Shown piece by piece: positions 1 to 6,658 of a stretch of DNA of 7,461 nt. The translations under genes and the position numbers were made by a program. The stretch is from Winogradskyella sp. (GTDB lineage: Bacteria; Bacteroidota; Bacteroidia; Flavobacteriales; Flavobacteriaceae). The stretch covers positions 1 through 7,461 of the forward strand of contig JASBSE010000497.1 in the NCBI GenBank assembly GCA_030149115.1, written 5' to 3'. The notes under the pieces are model-generated. The model made no database searches. It worked only from the letters and a program-made list of their open reading frames with translations, and was not told the DNA's origin. Position 1 is the first letter of the stretch. Every line of letters starts with the position of its first letter.

Positions 1-48
1 CTAATTAGATTAATAACAGTATATTAGGGCAACTATTTATTGTATACT

Positions 49-741
49 ATGATTGGTGTTATTGTTGTTTTTGCTATCTCGTGGTTGCTTCTTTGGCTTA
101 TTGAAAGGGAGCATATAACTGTTTTGGGTATACTACCTAACGGCAAACGCCTAAAAGCGTTTTTTGTTGGCATGGTTGTAATGGCTGTGTTTTGCTTAAT
201 TAATTTACTGGGACAGGCTTATTTTAAAGAATTTAACTACGTACGAAATGTAGACTACGGCTTTAAGGAAAGCCTCAATAGTATCTGGTGGACGTTTAAG
301 GCTGCTTTTTTTGAAGAACTTATTTTTAGAGGTGCATTGCTCTATCTACTCATTAAACGCTTAGGTATTAACTGGGCTTGTATTATTAGTGCTATTGCTT
401 TTGGGATTTACCATTGGTTTAGTTACCAAATGTTTGGACGTGGTCTTGTACCTATGGCATATGTGTTTGTATTGACTGGTGCTTCTGGATGGATGTTTGC
501 TTATGCCTTTGCAAAAACCAAGTCTATATTAGTGCCTTTAGGGTTGCATTTTGGATGGATTGTGATTAGCATTGTTGTTCTTTCTGCTGGTCCGTTAGGA
601 GATTCATTATATGTTGCTGATGGTAAAGGTGTTGATTTGAGTGGCTGGGAACAGTTATTGTTTTTTCTGTGGCAGACTTTAATAGTTCCTGGAGTTGTTA
701 CATGGTATATCTTTAAGAATTATAAGAGAAGAGAGGTTTGA
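49..741 (+). CDS. CPBP (Abi/CAAX-like) family intramembrane metalloprotease
   Basis: This is a 230-residue polytopic inner-membrane protein. Hydrophobic segments lie near residues 1-17, 37-57, 80-103, 109-121, 135-155, 160-180 and 203-222. Family motifs are clear: EELIFR (E89, E90, R94; the EExxxR motif), FGIYH ending in H122 (FxxxH), and H167 in LGLHFGWI. In CPBP proteases these Glu and His residues form the metal-dependent active site, which acts within the membrane. The family includes CAAX prenyl-endopeptidases and bacteriocin-immunity proteins, and the substrate here cannot be read from sequence. The Asn often found four residues after the third-motif His is Ile171. ATG at 49 is chosen; a TTG at 40 would add three residues, and an in-frame TAG at 25-27 prevents further extension. 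The gene looks richer in GC than its neighbours. The next gene follows after 43 bases on the same strand. Confidence 0.9.
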   Translation: MIGVIVVFAISWLLLWLIEREHITVLGILPNGKRLKAFFVGMVVMAVFCLINLLGQAYFKEFNYVRNVDYGFKESLNSIWWTFKAAFFEELIFRGALLYLLIKRLGINWACIISAIAFGIYHWFSYQMFGRGLVPMAYVFVLTGASGWMFAYAFAKTKSILVPLGLHFGWIVISIVVLSAGPLGDSLYVADGKGVDLSGWEQLLFFLWQTLIVPGVVTWYIFKNYKRREV

Positions 742-784
742 GTATTACATATACTTCTATGTTGTAGCTAATTTGGAAAACCTA

Positions 785-1450
785 ATGAAAAATAAACTGT
801 CGATTCTATTTTTATTAATATACAACTTATGTTCAAGTCAAATTGATATTGATTTTTCAAAATTAAGTGTGACTGAAACTAGAGTTGATTCGATTAACCT
901 ATATTTTGAAAAAGTTCTCAAAAGCGATGGAGAAAAAAAGAAAGAATTAGAGAAACTGTTTTTTGAACTACTTCCAAATAGTCATTCAGAAATGAGTGAT
1001 GCAATGTATATAGATTTACGGAAAAAAGATATCGAATGGAAAAAAAACAAGCACAAAAAAGATTATGCCCCTAAACTCTATATTGTAAATCCTTGGGTTA
1101 AATATCTAAGCCAAATGGACTATTATGACAAAGATGCATATTACGAAAAGTATTTTAACATTTGTATTGGAGGTGAATATGGTGCTGATTATTTAAGAGC
1201 TGGTTTTGAGATTTATGAACGATTTTTATCCGACACAAAAACTGCTTGCGATAAACTGGAAAAGTTAACAGACAAAGAAATAGAGAGTATATTTTATTTC
1301 ATATTTGATGAAACACATCCCGAACATAACGAAGATAATATTTCTTTATATAACGAGATGTTACTTAAAATAAGAAAGGTAAATTTAAAACTATCCGAAT
1401 TATTGGAAAAGAGCTATAAGCAAATTATTGAGGAACAAAGAAATCACTGA
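785..1450 (+). CDS. Secreted protein of unknown function
   Basis: The product has 221 residues. The first 19 form a typical export signal: MKNK, a hydrophobic run, then a CSSQ junction, so signal peptidase I cleavage around residues 18-20 is expected. Cys16 lacks a good lipobox. The ATG at 785 is preferred because the signal peptide begins there; the frame is open back to 695, but that would overlap the upstream protease gene and bury the signal. The mature part is helical and highly charged. Its most conserved-looking blocks are FFELLPNS (59-66), NICIGGEYGAD (125-135) and FYFIFDETHPEH (170-181). These resemble uncharacterised flavobacterial proteins I recall, which have no known function. 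Local GC is low, near 27% in a hand-counted 60-base sample. A palindromic repeat in the same orientation follows within about 17 bases of the stop. Confidence 0.85.
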   Translation: MKNKLSILFLLIYNLCSSQIDIDFSKLSVTETRVDSINLYFEKVLKSDGEKKKELEKLFFELLPNSHSEMSDAMYIDLRKKDIEWKKNKHKKDYAPKLYIVNPWVKYLSQMDYYDKDAYYEKYFNICIGGEYGADYLRAGFEIYERFLSDTKTACDKLEKLTDKEIESIFYFIFDETHPEHNEDNISLYNEMLLKIRKVNLKLSELLEKSYKQIIEEQRNH

Positions 1451-1459
1451 ATAAAAAAA

Positions 1460-1538
1460 CTAGCTACATCAACATGTATAATTCATTGCTTCTGATTTTT
1501 ACCTAAACACACAACAAATCATACACAAACCGTAGTCA
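1460..1538 (+). repeat. Cassette-type imperfect palindromic repeat, copy 1
   Basis: This element fills the gap between two convergent genes. Its left part (1467-1509) matches the minus-strand element at 5856-5814 at about 31 of 43 positions without gaps, including TGTATA and TAAAC. Its right part contains ATCATACACAAA (1518-1529) followed by CCGTAGTCA; the 12-mer recurs exactly on the minus strand at 6688-6677, followed there by a similar CGTAGGCA. The two ends are weakly complementary: CTAG-CTAC...TGTAT-ATT on the left against AAT-ATACA...GTAG on the right. It follows the plus-strand gene ending at 1450 and abuts the stop codon of the minus-strand gene ending at 1539. No integrase core site of the GTTRRRY type is seen. 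Confidence 0.6.
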
Positions 1539-2264
1539 CTATTTCATTTCAAATGTTTCCCAGATATCTATAATGCTATCTGCATAACCTGATGTTATTT
1601 TCCTCATTCTAAATTTATTTGGCCCTGTTTTCTCAATTCTTTTTTCTTTTTCAGGTTGATCAAAAAACACATCAAAAGTTACCTGACCTTGGCGTTTCCA
1701 TTCATTTTGCTCTAAGCTAATTAGCTCTAAACTCTTAAAACGACTTGCACAAGAGGAATAATATTTACCGAGTTCCGTTAGTCCGTCATTGTTAATGTCG
1801 TCAACGGGAAAAAAGTAATCAACCTCTAAACAAGGCACACCAACTCTTATGCGAGGTATTTCGTTGTTGGTAAATATTGCAGAAGCGCCATTTTCAACTG
1901 CACCTTCTTCATCAATGAACAACTCTGGGATTACAATAATTGAGTCATATACTCCGTCGTTATTTATGTCTCCTAATGCTTTTATTTTAGAATACCGCTC
2001 TAGATCGTCTACCAACGTAGATGTTAAAACAACAATGGAGGTATCCAATAGACATTCCTTAATTCGTTTATGAACTTTTGAATTAGAAAGTAACTCTGCT
2101 TTTTGAGTTGGTTTTTCCCAATGGTCTCGCCAGCTTGTTTGCTCTGTTATTTCTGTTTGTGCAGAAACTTGGTCTGTAGGTTTATTTTCGCAAGAAAGTG
2201 ACACTATTGTGAATAGCAATACGATTGATCTGCAAAACATATGATTTATAGTGTTTTGATTCAT
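1539..2264 (-). CDS. Lipoprotein with two DINNDG (FG-GAP/EF-hand-like) loops
   Basis: The product has 241 residues when started at the ATG at 2264. The signal runs to Cys25 in VSLSC, a relaxed Bacteroidota lipobox. A Ser/Thr/Glu-rich linker follows. The mature domain contains two DINNDG sequences, at about 99-104 and 156-161. They are followed by GVYDSI and GLTELG, the pattern of Asp-rich calcium-binding loops in FG-GAP/VCBS-type beta-propeller repeats and EF-hand-like proteins. Only two loops are present, so a whole propeller is unlikely. Calcium binding is inferred from the motif alone. The start is fixed by context: the upstream stop TGA is followed by two bases and then this ATG, giving tight translational coupling. 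A TTG at 2276 would overlap the upstream gene, and an internal ATG at 2240 would also leave a signal. Function unknown. Confidence 0.85.
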   Translation of the reverse strand: MNQNTINHMFCRSIVLLFTIVSLSCENKPTDQVSAQTEITEQTSWRDHWEKPTQKAELLSNSKVHKRIKECLLDTSIVVLTSTLVDDLERYSKIKALGDINNDGVYDSIIVIPELFIDEEGAVENGASAIFTNNEIPRIRVGVPCLEVDYFFPVDDINNDGLTELGKYYSSCASRFKSLELISLEQNEWKRQGQVTFDVFFDQPEKEKRIEKTGPNKFRMRKITSGYADSIIDIWETFEMK

Positions 2265-2266
2265 TA

Positions 2267-3610
2267 TCACTTCCAAAACTCTTCAGCTTGTTCTTTTAAT
2301 TCTATAACTCTTCTATCCACAAAGTCTTTTCCTCGTTGGTCTCTAAAATAATAGGCTGGATAATACAAGTGCCACTTATTATCTACATTTATTATTTGAG
2401 GAATCTCTAGATAGTATTTATCACCTTTGTAAGTCATTTCAACTGTTAAGTCTGCCCAATCTGCTATGATAGCTCTTGAAAAGCTTCCGTATTGTACCAT
2501 CTTTTCAATCTTATAATACATTGTGTCTATGGTTGCTTTTTCAATTTCAAAATCATTATCCCTTTTCATTATCTCTAAAATGTATCCAGCTCTTACTAAA
2601 AAATTATCGGTTCTGTCAGTATATTTTTGTTCTAGCCTTTTGTAGATAGCTGTGGTATCGTTTTCTTGCGGATTGAATCTCATGTTGTAGGCAAATAGCT
2701 TTTTTTGCTTCTCTAACGGAATTGCGATATTCAAGTATTTTAAAGTGTCTTTTTCTACCAAGAACTCAATGACAGATTTTGCCACATCGTTTGGTGTGTT
2801 TTCAGGAATTTCTATAACACTGTTATTTATTTTGTTTATTTCTTCTTTTAGAACATCTCTAACTTCCAGCAAGTTAATTTCAAACCGATTGGTAATCGTT
2901 GAATTTACATAGGTATTTTTGGTGTCAACTAATTTTTTAGTTTCAAATTCTACTATGGTGCTTACAAAGCATTTCTTTTCTAAATCAAAATAATATGTGC
3001 CATTACCAAATTCTGAGAGTTTGTAATTGCCGTTACTGTTTTTAGGTAATTCTAATTCGGATATATTTATTGTTCCTTTTAGAACTGCACAGGTTTTACC
3101 TTTAAAGGTTTCATATCCAGAAAATATTAATTTTAATGTTCCTGTTGAATTTATTGTTGTGTCATTTATTCTAAGAGGTAACGCATGTGGTATATCGTCA
3201 CTTTTACCAACACTAAGTTTCTTGGTCGGTAGTGGAATAATTTTTAAGCTACCAAAACTGTTTTGGGTCTTTTCTGAAAGAAACGTGCCATCGGATTTTA
3301 AGTTTTTTATAACCTGGTTATCCTCAATTTTAAACAATGTATCATTTGTGCTACTGTTTTTGGTTTTGGATGTAAAATCCTCAAAGCGCAAGTCGGCCAA
3401 ATTGTTTGCCTTGCTTTCTATAATGAGCATTCCTTTACCAGAAATATATGATTCAGAACTCTTGTTTTCCCTGTCTGTTTTTACAATATGTGTTGTTTGA
3501 TTTATGGAATATACATACTCTTTTTCTGTATTGAAGTCGAACTGGAACTCTTCTTTTTTGTTACAACTGAATTGCATTATTATACAGAAAACTATAATTA
3601 TTTTTTTCAT
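2267..3610 (-). CDS. Two-domain lipoprotein of unknown function
   Basis: The 447-residue product begins with a short signal ending at Cys16 in MQFSC, followed by NKKEE. The acidic residues just after the Cys recall Bacteroidota surface-export signals, so the lipoprotein may face outward (inference). Residues about 25-250 look beta-rich: LPTKKLSVGKSDDIP (127-141) precedes GTLKLIFSGYETFKGKTCAV (157-176) and GNGTYYFDLEKK (202-213). This resembles DUF6263-type lipoproteins, a weak assignment from memory. A helical region, about 252-345, leads into a C-terminal part (about 355-425) with ADLTVEMTYKGDKYYLEIPQ and DNKWHLYYP, which reads like the closing strands of an NTF2-like or DUF4878-type fold. 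AAAGGTAA stands just upstream of the ATG. The gene follows the 4329-3679 gene after 68 bases and is coupled to the next gene by a two-base gap. Confidence 0.85.
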   Translation of the reverse strand: MKKIIIVFCIIMQFSCNKKEEFQFDFNTEKEYVYSINQTTHIVKTDRENKSSESYISGKGMLIIESKANNLADLRFEDFTSKTKNSSTNDTLFKIEDNQVIKNLKSDGTFLSEKTQNSFGSLKIIPLPTKKLSVGKSDDIPHALPLRINDTTINSTGTLKLIFSGYETFKGKTCAVLKGTINISELELPKNSNGNYKLSEFGNGTYYFDLEKKCFVSTIVEFETKKLVDTKNTYVNSTITNRFEINLLEVRDVLKEEINKINNSVIEIPENTPNDVAKSVIEFLVEKDTLKYLNIAIPLEKQKKLFAYNMRFNPQENDTTAIYKRLEQKYTDRTDNFLVRAGYILEIMKRDNDFEIEKATIDTMYYKIEKMVQYGSFSRAIIADWADLTVEMTYKGDKYYLEIPQIINVDNKWHLYYPAYYFRDQRGKDFVDRRVIELKEQAEEFWK

Positions 3611-3678
3611 TTACCTTTAGACTTAATTGGTTTGTTGGTAGATATAGTTAAGCACACACATAGTAGTTATGCTTACAG

Positions 3679-4329
3679 TTATTTGATTATTGGATGCCAT
3701 ACACTATCTAACGCTTTGATTTTTTTATTCCCGACATTTGATGCCGAAAAAACCCATTCGATAAAATACATATGGGTAAATCCGTTTTGTTCGCAAATCT
3801 TGTTAAGCTGCTTTTCTGTGAAATCTGCCATGGATACTACATTAAACTTCCACTCTCCATTTTCTTTTAAAAACTTAAGATTTACTGAAGGAGATAAAGT
3901 ATTTCCATTAATTGTTAAATCACTGTAGGCTATATCTTCATCTACCTTTATGTTTGTTACTCCTGTTTTATTAATTGAATTTATTTTAGTACTGTCCATA
4001 GAATTGACTTCTGTGTACATTGCAATCATTAAATCTTTTGGACTTATTTTTTTTAATTCAGCATTTGGGATTATTGCTCTTGCTGATAGCAAATTCAACT
4101 TGTCCGATAAATTTAATTCTGTTACGCCAACAGAATCTAACTTCAATATTTTAGTTAATAAGCTTTTATAATAATCATGAGACTCAGAGTCGCTTAAGGT
4201 GTAAATTCTTTCTCCATCTAATTCGATATTAGCTTTATTAAAATCATTGAAGGTCTTAACTATTTCCTTTTTGTCATTACTGCATGCAAACAGAATGATG
4301 GAAAGCAGTAGGATTGAAATTTTTCTCAT
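3679..4329 (-). CDS. Small NTF2-like lipoprotein
   Basis: The 216-residue product has a classic lipoprotein signal: MRK, a hydrophobic run of Leu and Ile, and the lipobox LFAC with Cys16, followed by SNDKK. Residues 20-65 are helical (EIVKTFNDFNKAN). Residues 105-166 are strand-like and end in LKENGEWKFNVVS, which is typical of NTF2-like and DUF4878-type lipoproteins, where a domain closes with an NGxWK strand. The same order (DLTVEMTYKG then DNKWHLYY) occurs in the C-terminal part of the adjacent 3610-2267 product, suggesting related domains, although identity by eye is low. A C-terminal extension (170-216) is predicted helical and has no recognisable motif. NTF2-like domains bind small ligands or act as structural modules; no ligand can be named. 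Probably first gene of the 4329-1539 transcript. No clear Shine-Dalgarno sequence precedes the ATG. Confidence 0.83.
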   Translation of the reverse strand: MRKISILLLSIILFACSNDKKEIVKTFNDFNKANIELDGERIYTLSDSESHDYYKSLLTKILKLDSVGVTELNLSDKLNLLSARAIIPNAELKKISPKDLMIAMYTEVNSMDSTKINSINKTGVTNIKVDEDIAYSDLTINGNTLSPSVNLKFLKENGEWKFNVVSMADFTEKQLNKICEQNGFTHMYFIEWVFSASNVGNKKIKALDSVWHPIIK

Positions 4330-4383
4330 GATTGGTTTTGGACGGAAATGATAGCTTTTTTAATAGTTAAGTGATTGGTTTTG
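4330..4383 (-). repeat. Pair of 11-base direct repeats upstream of the 4329 start
   Basis: The plus-strand word GATTGGTTTTG occurs at 4330-4340 and again at 4373-4383 (CAAAACCAATC on the coding strand), with 43 bases between the two starts. The downstream copy touches the ATG of the minus-strand lipoprotein gene. Two identical words in its 5' leader could be protein-binding sites or the remnant of a small duplication. Nothing in the sequence distinguishes these. Confidence 0.4.
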
Positions 4384-4404
4384 AAAGATAGGGATTTACG
4401 TTGA

Positions 4405-4454
4405 AATTCTGACAGGAAATAAAAGGCAACTGCTTATAGCTCTGATGTATTTGT
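4405..4454 (-). repeat. Possible degenerate cassette-type repeat, copy 4
   Basis: Just downstream of the stop at 4455, the minus strand carries CTATAAGCAGTTGCC (4439-4425) and then TTTTATTTCC. Aligned without gaps to the copy at 1475-1499, about 15 of 25 positions agree, including TATAA, TTGC and ATTT. Its position and orientation relative to the gene match the better copies. No convincing second arm was found, so this may be a decayed copy or chance similarity in AT-rich DNA. Confidence 0.3.
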
Positions 4455-5741
4455 TTAATGTCTATTATCGCAAAGTATATTTATAGATGGTTCTTCATCA
4501 TATATAAAATCAACCGTTGGGCAACCGAAGGAATTTCCATAAAGGCCATAAATTATTGGTGGTTTATTTTTAAATAACTCACCTGTCCAACTGTAATAAT
4601 ATTTCTGTTTTTCATCAGTCGATTTATAAACAGGACCTATGCTTATACTTTCGCTACTATGATAATTTAGTGTTCTGGTTATTTTGTTTGTAGTTGTATC
4701 TACAGTAACTAATTGATGGCTTTTAACCCGTGAGCGGTTATCTCTGTAGTAAATTTGACTTTGGATATAATACTTAAAGTGCAGCAATGAAAGCGTGTAG
4801 GTTTCAAACCCTATGCTATCTAATTCCCTCCGATTGTTAATCTTAGGTTGTTTTAGAGGGAAATTATCGTTGGCTGTAGAGTTCCAAATTAAAGGTTTAA
4901 TTTTTCCTATCTGAAATGGATTTTTAACACCTATATAAGCAAAGCTTTCTCCCTTTTCAGCAAATCGGTCTTCCAAATTTAATCCTATTTCGTATTCGTA
5001 TTCTTTAGTGCCTTTACCTCCGCGCGTATAAGGATTTAAAAAGGCTATCATTTTTAAATCATCTACTTTAAATTTATAGACCGTGTCTTTGATGAAACTA
5101 AAAATATATAATGAATCTTTTTTAGAAACACCCATTTTCTCTAAGATTTTATTGCTTTCATTTCTACTAAACTCAATTGGTTCTTCACCTAATTTTTCTT
5201 CTGGAATAACTGTGTTTGAGTCGTTATCGTAATCAAATGGATATAATTCGGAAAGGTTAATAAACCCTTGTCTTATTTCATCATTTGATTCATAATACGG
5301 TCTGGCATAGAAAAGTTTTATATCTGAAGACCTATAAAAATCTGATAGAAATGAACTGAATACATAGACAGTATCGGTTCCTTTTTCAACTCCAAGCCAT
5401 TCTCCTTTTATGATTTTTTCTTCATCTGCTATCTGGTCGACTATTTTTGTACTATCAATAATTGTGAGTATTGTATTTAAAGGGAATTTACCCAAGATTT
5501 TTCCATTTGGCTCATCTCGATAGTTCAAACCCGATTTTGCATTTACATATTGACTGATGTGGCGTTTAGGTTTTATTGTTTTATCCTTATCTGTATAGGA
5601 ATCTTGCGGTGTTGTTTTTGACTCCTTTATTTCAATTTGTTTCTCAGTTTTACCTGTTGTTGGTATGGCATTGTTTTCTTTACAACTAAACGCTATAAAC
5701 ATCACTGAAAAAAGAAGACATAGTTGTAAGTATGGTTTCAT
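4455..5741 (-). CDS. SH3-domain lipoprotein with a large uncharacterised C-terminal region
   Basis: The 428-residue product has a lipoprotein signal ending at Cys20 in AFSC, followed by KENN. A Lys/Thr-rich disordered linker (21-62) follows. Residues about 64-134 form a bacterial SH3-like domain (SH3_3 type): AKSGLNYRDEPNGKILGK (68-85), a hydrophobic strand LTIID, GEWLGVE (113-119) and TVYVFSSFL (124-132). Such domains often bind peptidoglycan peptides or mediate contacts in the envelope. The remaining roughly 290 residues match no family I can name. They include LNPYTRGGKG (235-244), the Tyr-rich YYYSWTGELF (381-390) and a C-terminal YGNSFGCPTVDF (401-412), with cysteines at 407 and 424. The start follows the signal peptide. 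The gene stands apart from both neighbours (122 bases upstream, 125 downstream), so it may have its own promoter, though none matching TAnnTTTG was found. Confidence 0.87.
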   Translation of the reverse strand: MKPYLQLCLLFSVMFIAFSCKENNAIPTTGKTEKQIEIKESKTTPQDSYTDKDKTIKPKRHISQYVNAKSGLNYRDEPNGKILGKFPLNTILTIIDSTKIVDQIADEEKIIKGEWLGVEKGTDTVYVFSSFLSDFYRSSDIKLFYARPYYESNDEIRQGFINLSELYPFDYDNDSNTVIPEEKLGEEPIEFSRNESNKILEKMGVSKKDSLYIFSFIKDTVYKFKVDDLKMIAFLNPYTRGGKGTKEYEYEIGLNLEDRFAEKGESFAYIGVKNPFQIGKIKPLIWNSTANDNFPLKQPKINNRRELDSIGFETYTLSLLHFKYYIQSQIYYRDNRSRVKSHQLVTVDTTTNKITRTLNYHSSESISIGPVYKSTDEKQKYYYSWTGELFKNKPPIIYGLYGNSFGCPTVDFIYDEEPSINILCDNRH

Positions 5742-5766
5742 TTTTTATTTCATTCGTTTTGTCAAC

Positions 5767-5872
5767 TTAAAATAATTATCAAACTCTATAGTGCACTTTA
5801 AATTATGTTGCTTGGTTTAGTTCTAACTTAGCAGCAGTGAGCTATACACGTTGTTGGTATTAATTATTTTAA
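5767..5872 (-). repeat. Cassette-type palindromic repeat, copy 2, with long inverted arms
   Basis: The arms are 5767-5797 and 5836-5872. The outer 12 bases are perfect (TTAAAATAATTA against TAATTATTTTAA). The inner parts agree with small loops: AGTG-two bases-CTATA-GTT on one side against the same on the other. The 38-base centre is unpaired. On the minus strand the element begins CAACAACGTGTATAGC and matches copy 1 over 43 positions (5856-5814). The right arm contains the last codons and stop (5864-5866) of the upstream minus-strand gene. The AT content of the outer arm makes chance pairing more likely there; the inner arm and the match to copy 1 are stronger evidence. A role as a recombination site or as a transcription-ending hairpin is inference. 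Confidence 0.6.
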
Positions 5873-6658
5873 ATATTTACAATTAGTGCCATCTGCAAAA
5901 ATCCCATCCGTGTCACATATTTTAATCATTTCAGAATTTTTATAATATTTACTAATGGTAAACTCTTTATTGTCCATATATATCTCGATTTTGTCAAACC
6001 CATCTAGATTATAATACGTTTTAGCCAATCCGGATATTTTCTCATCGTCCAAATAATTAATTCTAGAAAATAGTTTCCCATCTTTTCTATTTTGAATATG
6101 TAGGCCCTGTTTAAGACCATAAATATCAATATAGTTAATGGTGTCCTTATCTATAATTTTAAAAGACGGATTTTCACGAACTATCTTAAACTTATGTTCT
6201 GATTCAGTAATTTCTTTTCCGTTTAGAGTAGTCTTATATTCTTTATCGTTAAGTCCTTTTATTTTGTAAGAAATATTGAAAGCACAATCACAATCAGCAA
6301 GCTCTTCAGTCCATTCCTCAATTACTACTTCTGTCGAATCGTTTTTCTTTTCTTTATAAGTTTTATATTCTCTAATTCCATGAAAGACAAAGTTTAAAGT
6401 GTCGCTTTTTAGCTCAATAGCGCCTACTTCTGTGCTACTACAATTCGCTATTACAAATAAATTATAGGTCTGAAAGTCATCAGCCTTAATGGTTTTTAAA
6501 ATTCGGTCTTGGTATTTATTAAGGTTTTTAAAGTAGACTTCTTTACACTGACTAGTATTGTAACTAACTAACTCTGGATTTATTTGAGAAAAGCAATAAG
6601 CACTGACTAATAGAAAATTAGTTATAATAAAATAAAATGTTTTATGTGGTAATTTCAT
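5864..6658 (-). CDS. Secreted protein with CDC motif and MORN-like C-terminus
   Basis: The 264-residue product has an export signal in residues 1-25 (hydrophobic IITNFLLVSAY, then CFSQ), typical of flavobacterial signal peptidase I substrates. The frame is open upstream to 6721, but the signal starts at the ATG at 6658, which is preferred. The middle region holds EEWTEELADCDCAFNISY (114-131), whose paired Cys residues (123, 125) could form a disulfide or bind metal. A further Cys pattern is C38, C72, C248 and C260. Residues about 178-235 (YGLKQGLHI, KDGKLFSRINY, ISGLAKTYYNLDG) have the spacing of degenerate MORN-type repeats, as seen in YwqK-like proteins; this is a moderate-confidence match by eye. 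Function unknown. It is flanked on both sides by cassette-type palindromes; the downstream one includes its stop codon. Confidence 0.85.
   Translation of the reverse strand: MKLPHKTFYFIITNFLLVSAYCFSQINPELVSYNTSQCKEVYFKNLNKYQDRILKTIKADDFQTYNLFVIANCSSTEVGAIELKSDTLNFVFHGIREYKTYKEKKNDSTEVVIEEWTEELADCDCAFNISYKIKGLNDKEYKTTLNGKEITESEHKFKIVRENPSFKIIDKDTINYIDIYGLKQGLHIQNRKDGKLFSRINYLDDEKISGLAKTYYNLDGFDKIEIYMDNKEFTISKYYKNSEMIKICDTDGIFADGTNCKYLK

Noticed and set aside
747..762. Small inverted repeat ACATA...TATGT between the first two genes
   Set aside because: Only five pairs and no following T tract; expected by chance in AT-rich DNA, so not called a terminator.
695..784. In-frame extension of the 785-1450 gene back to 695
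   Set aside because: It would overlap the protease gene by 47 bases and place the signal peptide inside the protein; the ATG at 785 begins a normal signal.
1849..2073. Plus-strand open frame
   Set aside because: Lies wholly opposite the DINNDG lipoprotein gene, with no recognisable domain or start signal.
3650..3678. Hairpin TAAGCATA/TGTGCTTA in the gap after the 4329-3679 gene
   Set aside because: Eight weak pairs including a wobble and no T tract; no similarity to the cassette-type repeats strong enough to call it a copy.
3027..3928. Two plus-strand open frames (3027-3500 and 3488-3928)
   Set aside because: Both are antisense shadows of the lipoprotein genes; their hydrophobic look reflects the complement of Lys- and Asn-rich codons.
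3950..4171. Plus-strand open frame
   Set aside because: Antisense to the NTF2-like lipoprotein gene and without any protein-like motif.
4383..4390. TATCTTTC on the minus strand as a Bacteroidota -7 promoter element
   Set aside because: The last base differs from TAnnTTTG and no TTG lies at the right distance upstream.
1460..5872. Repeats as true integron attC sites
   Set aside because: Architecture is similar, but the GTTRRRY and RYYYAAC cores were not found and no integrase is present, so only 'cassette-type' is claimed.
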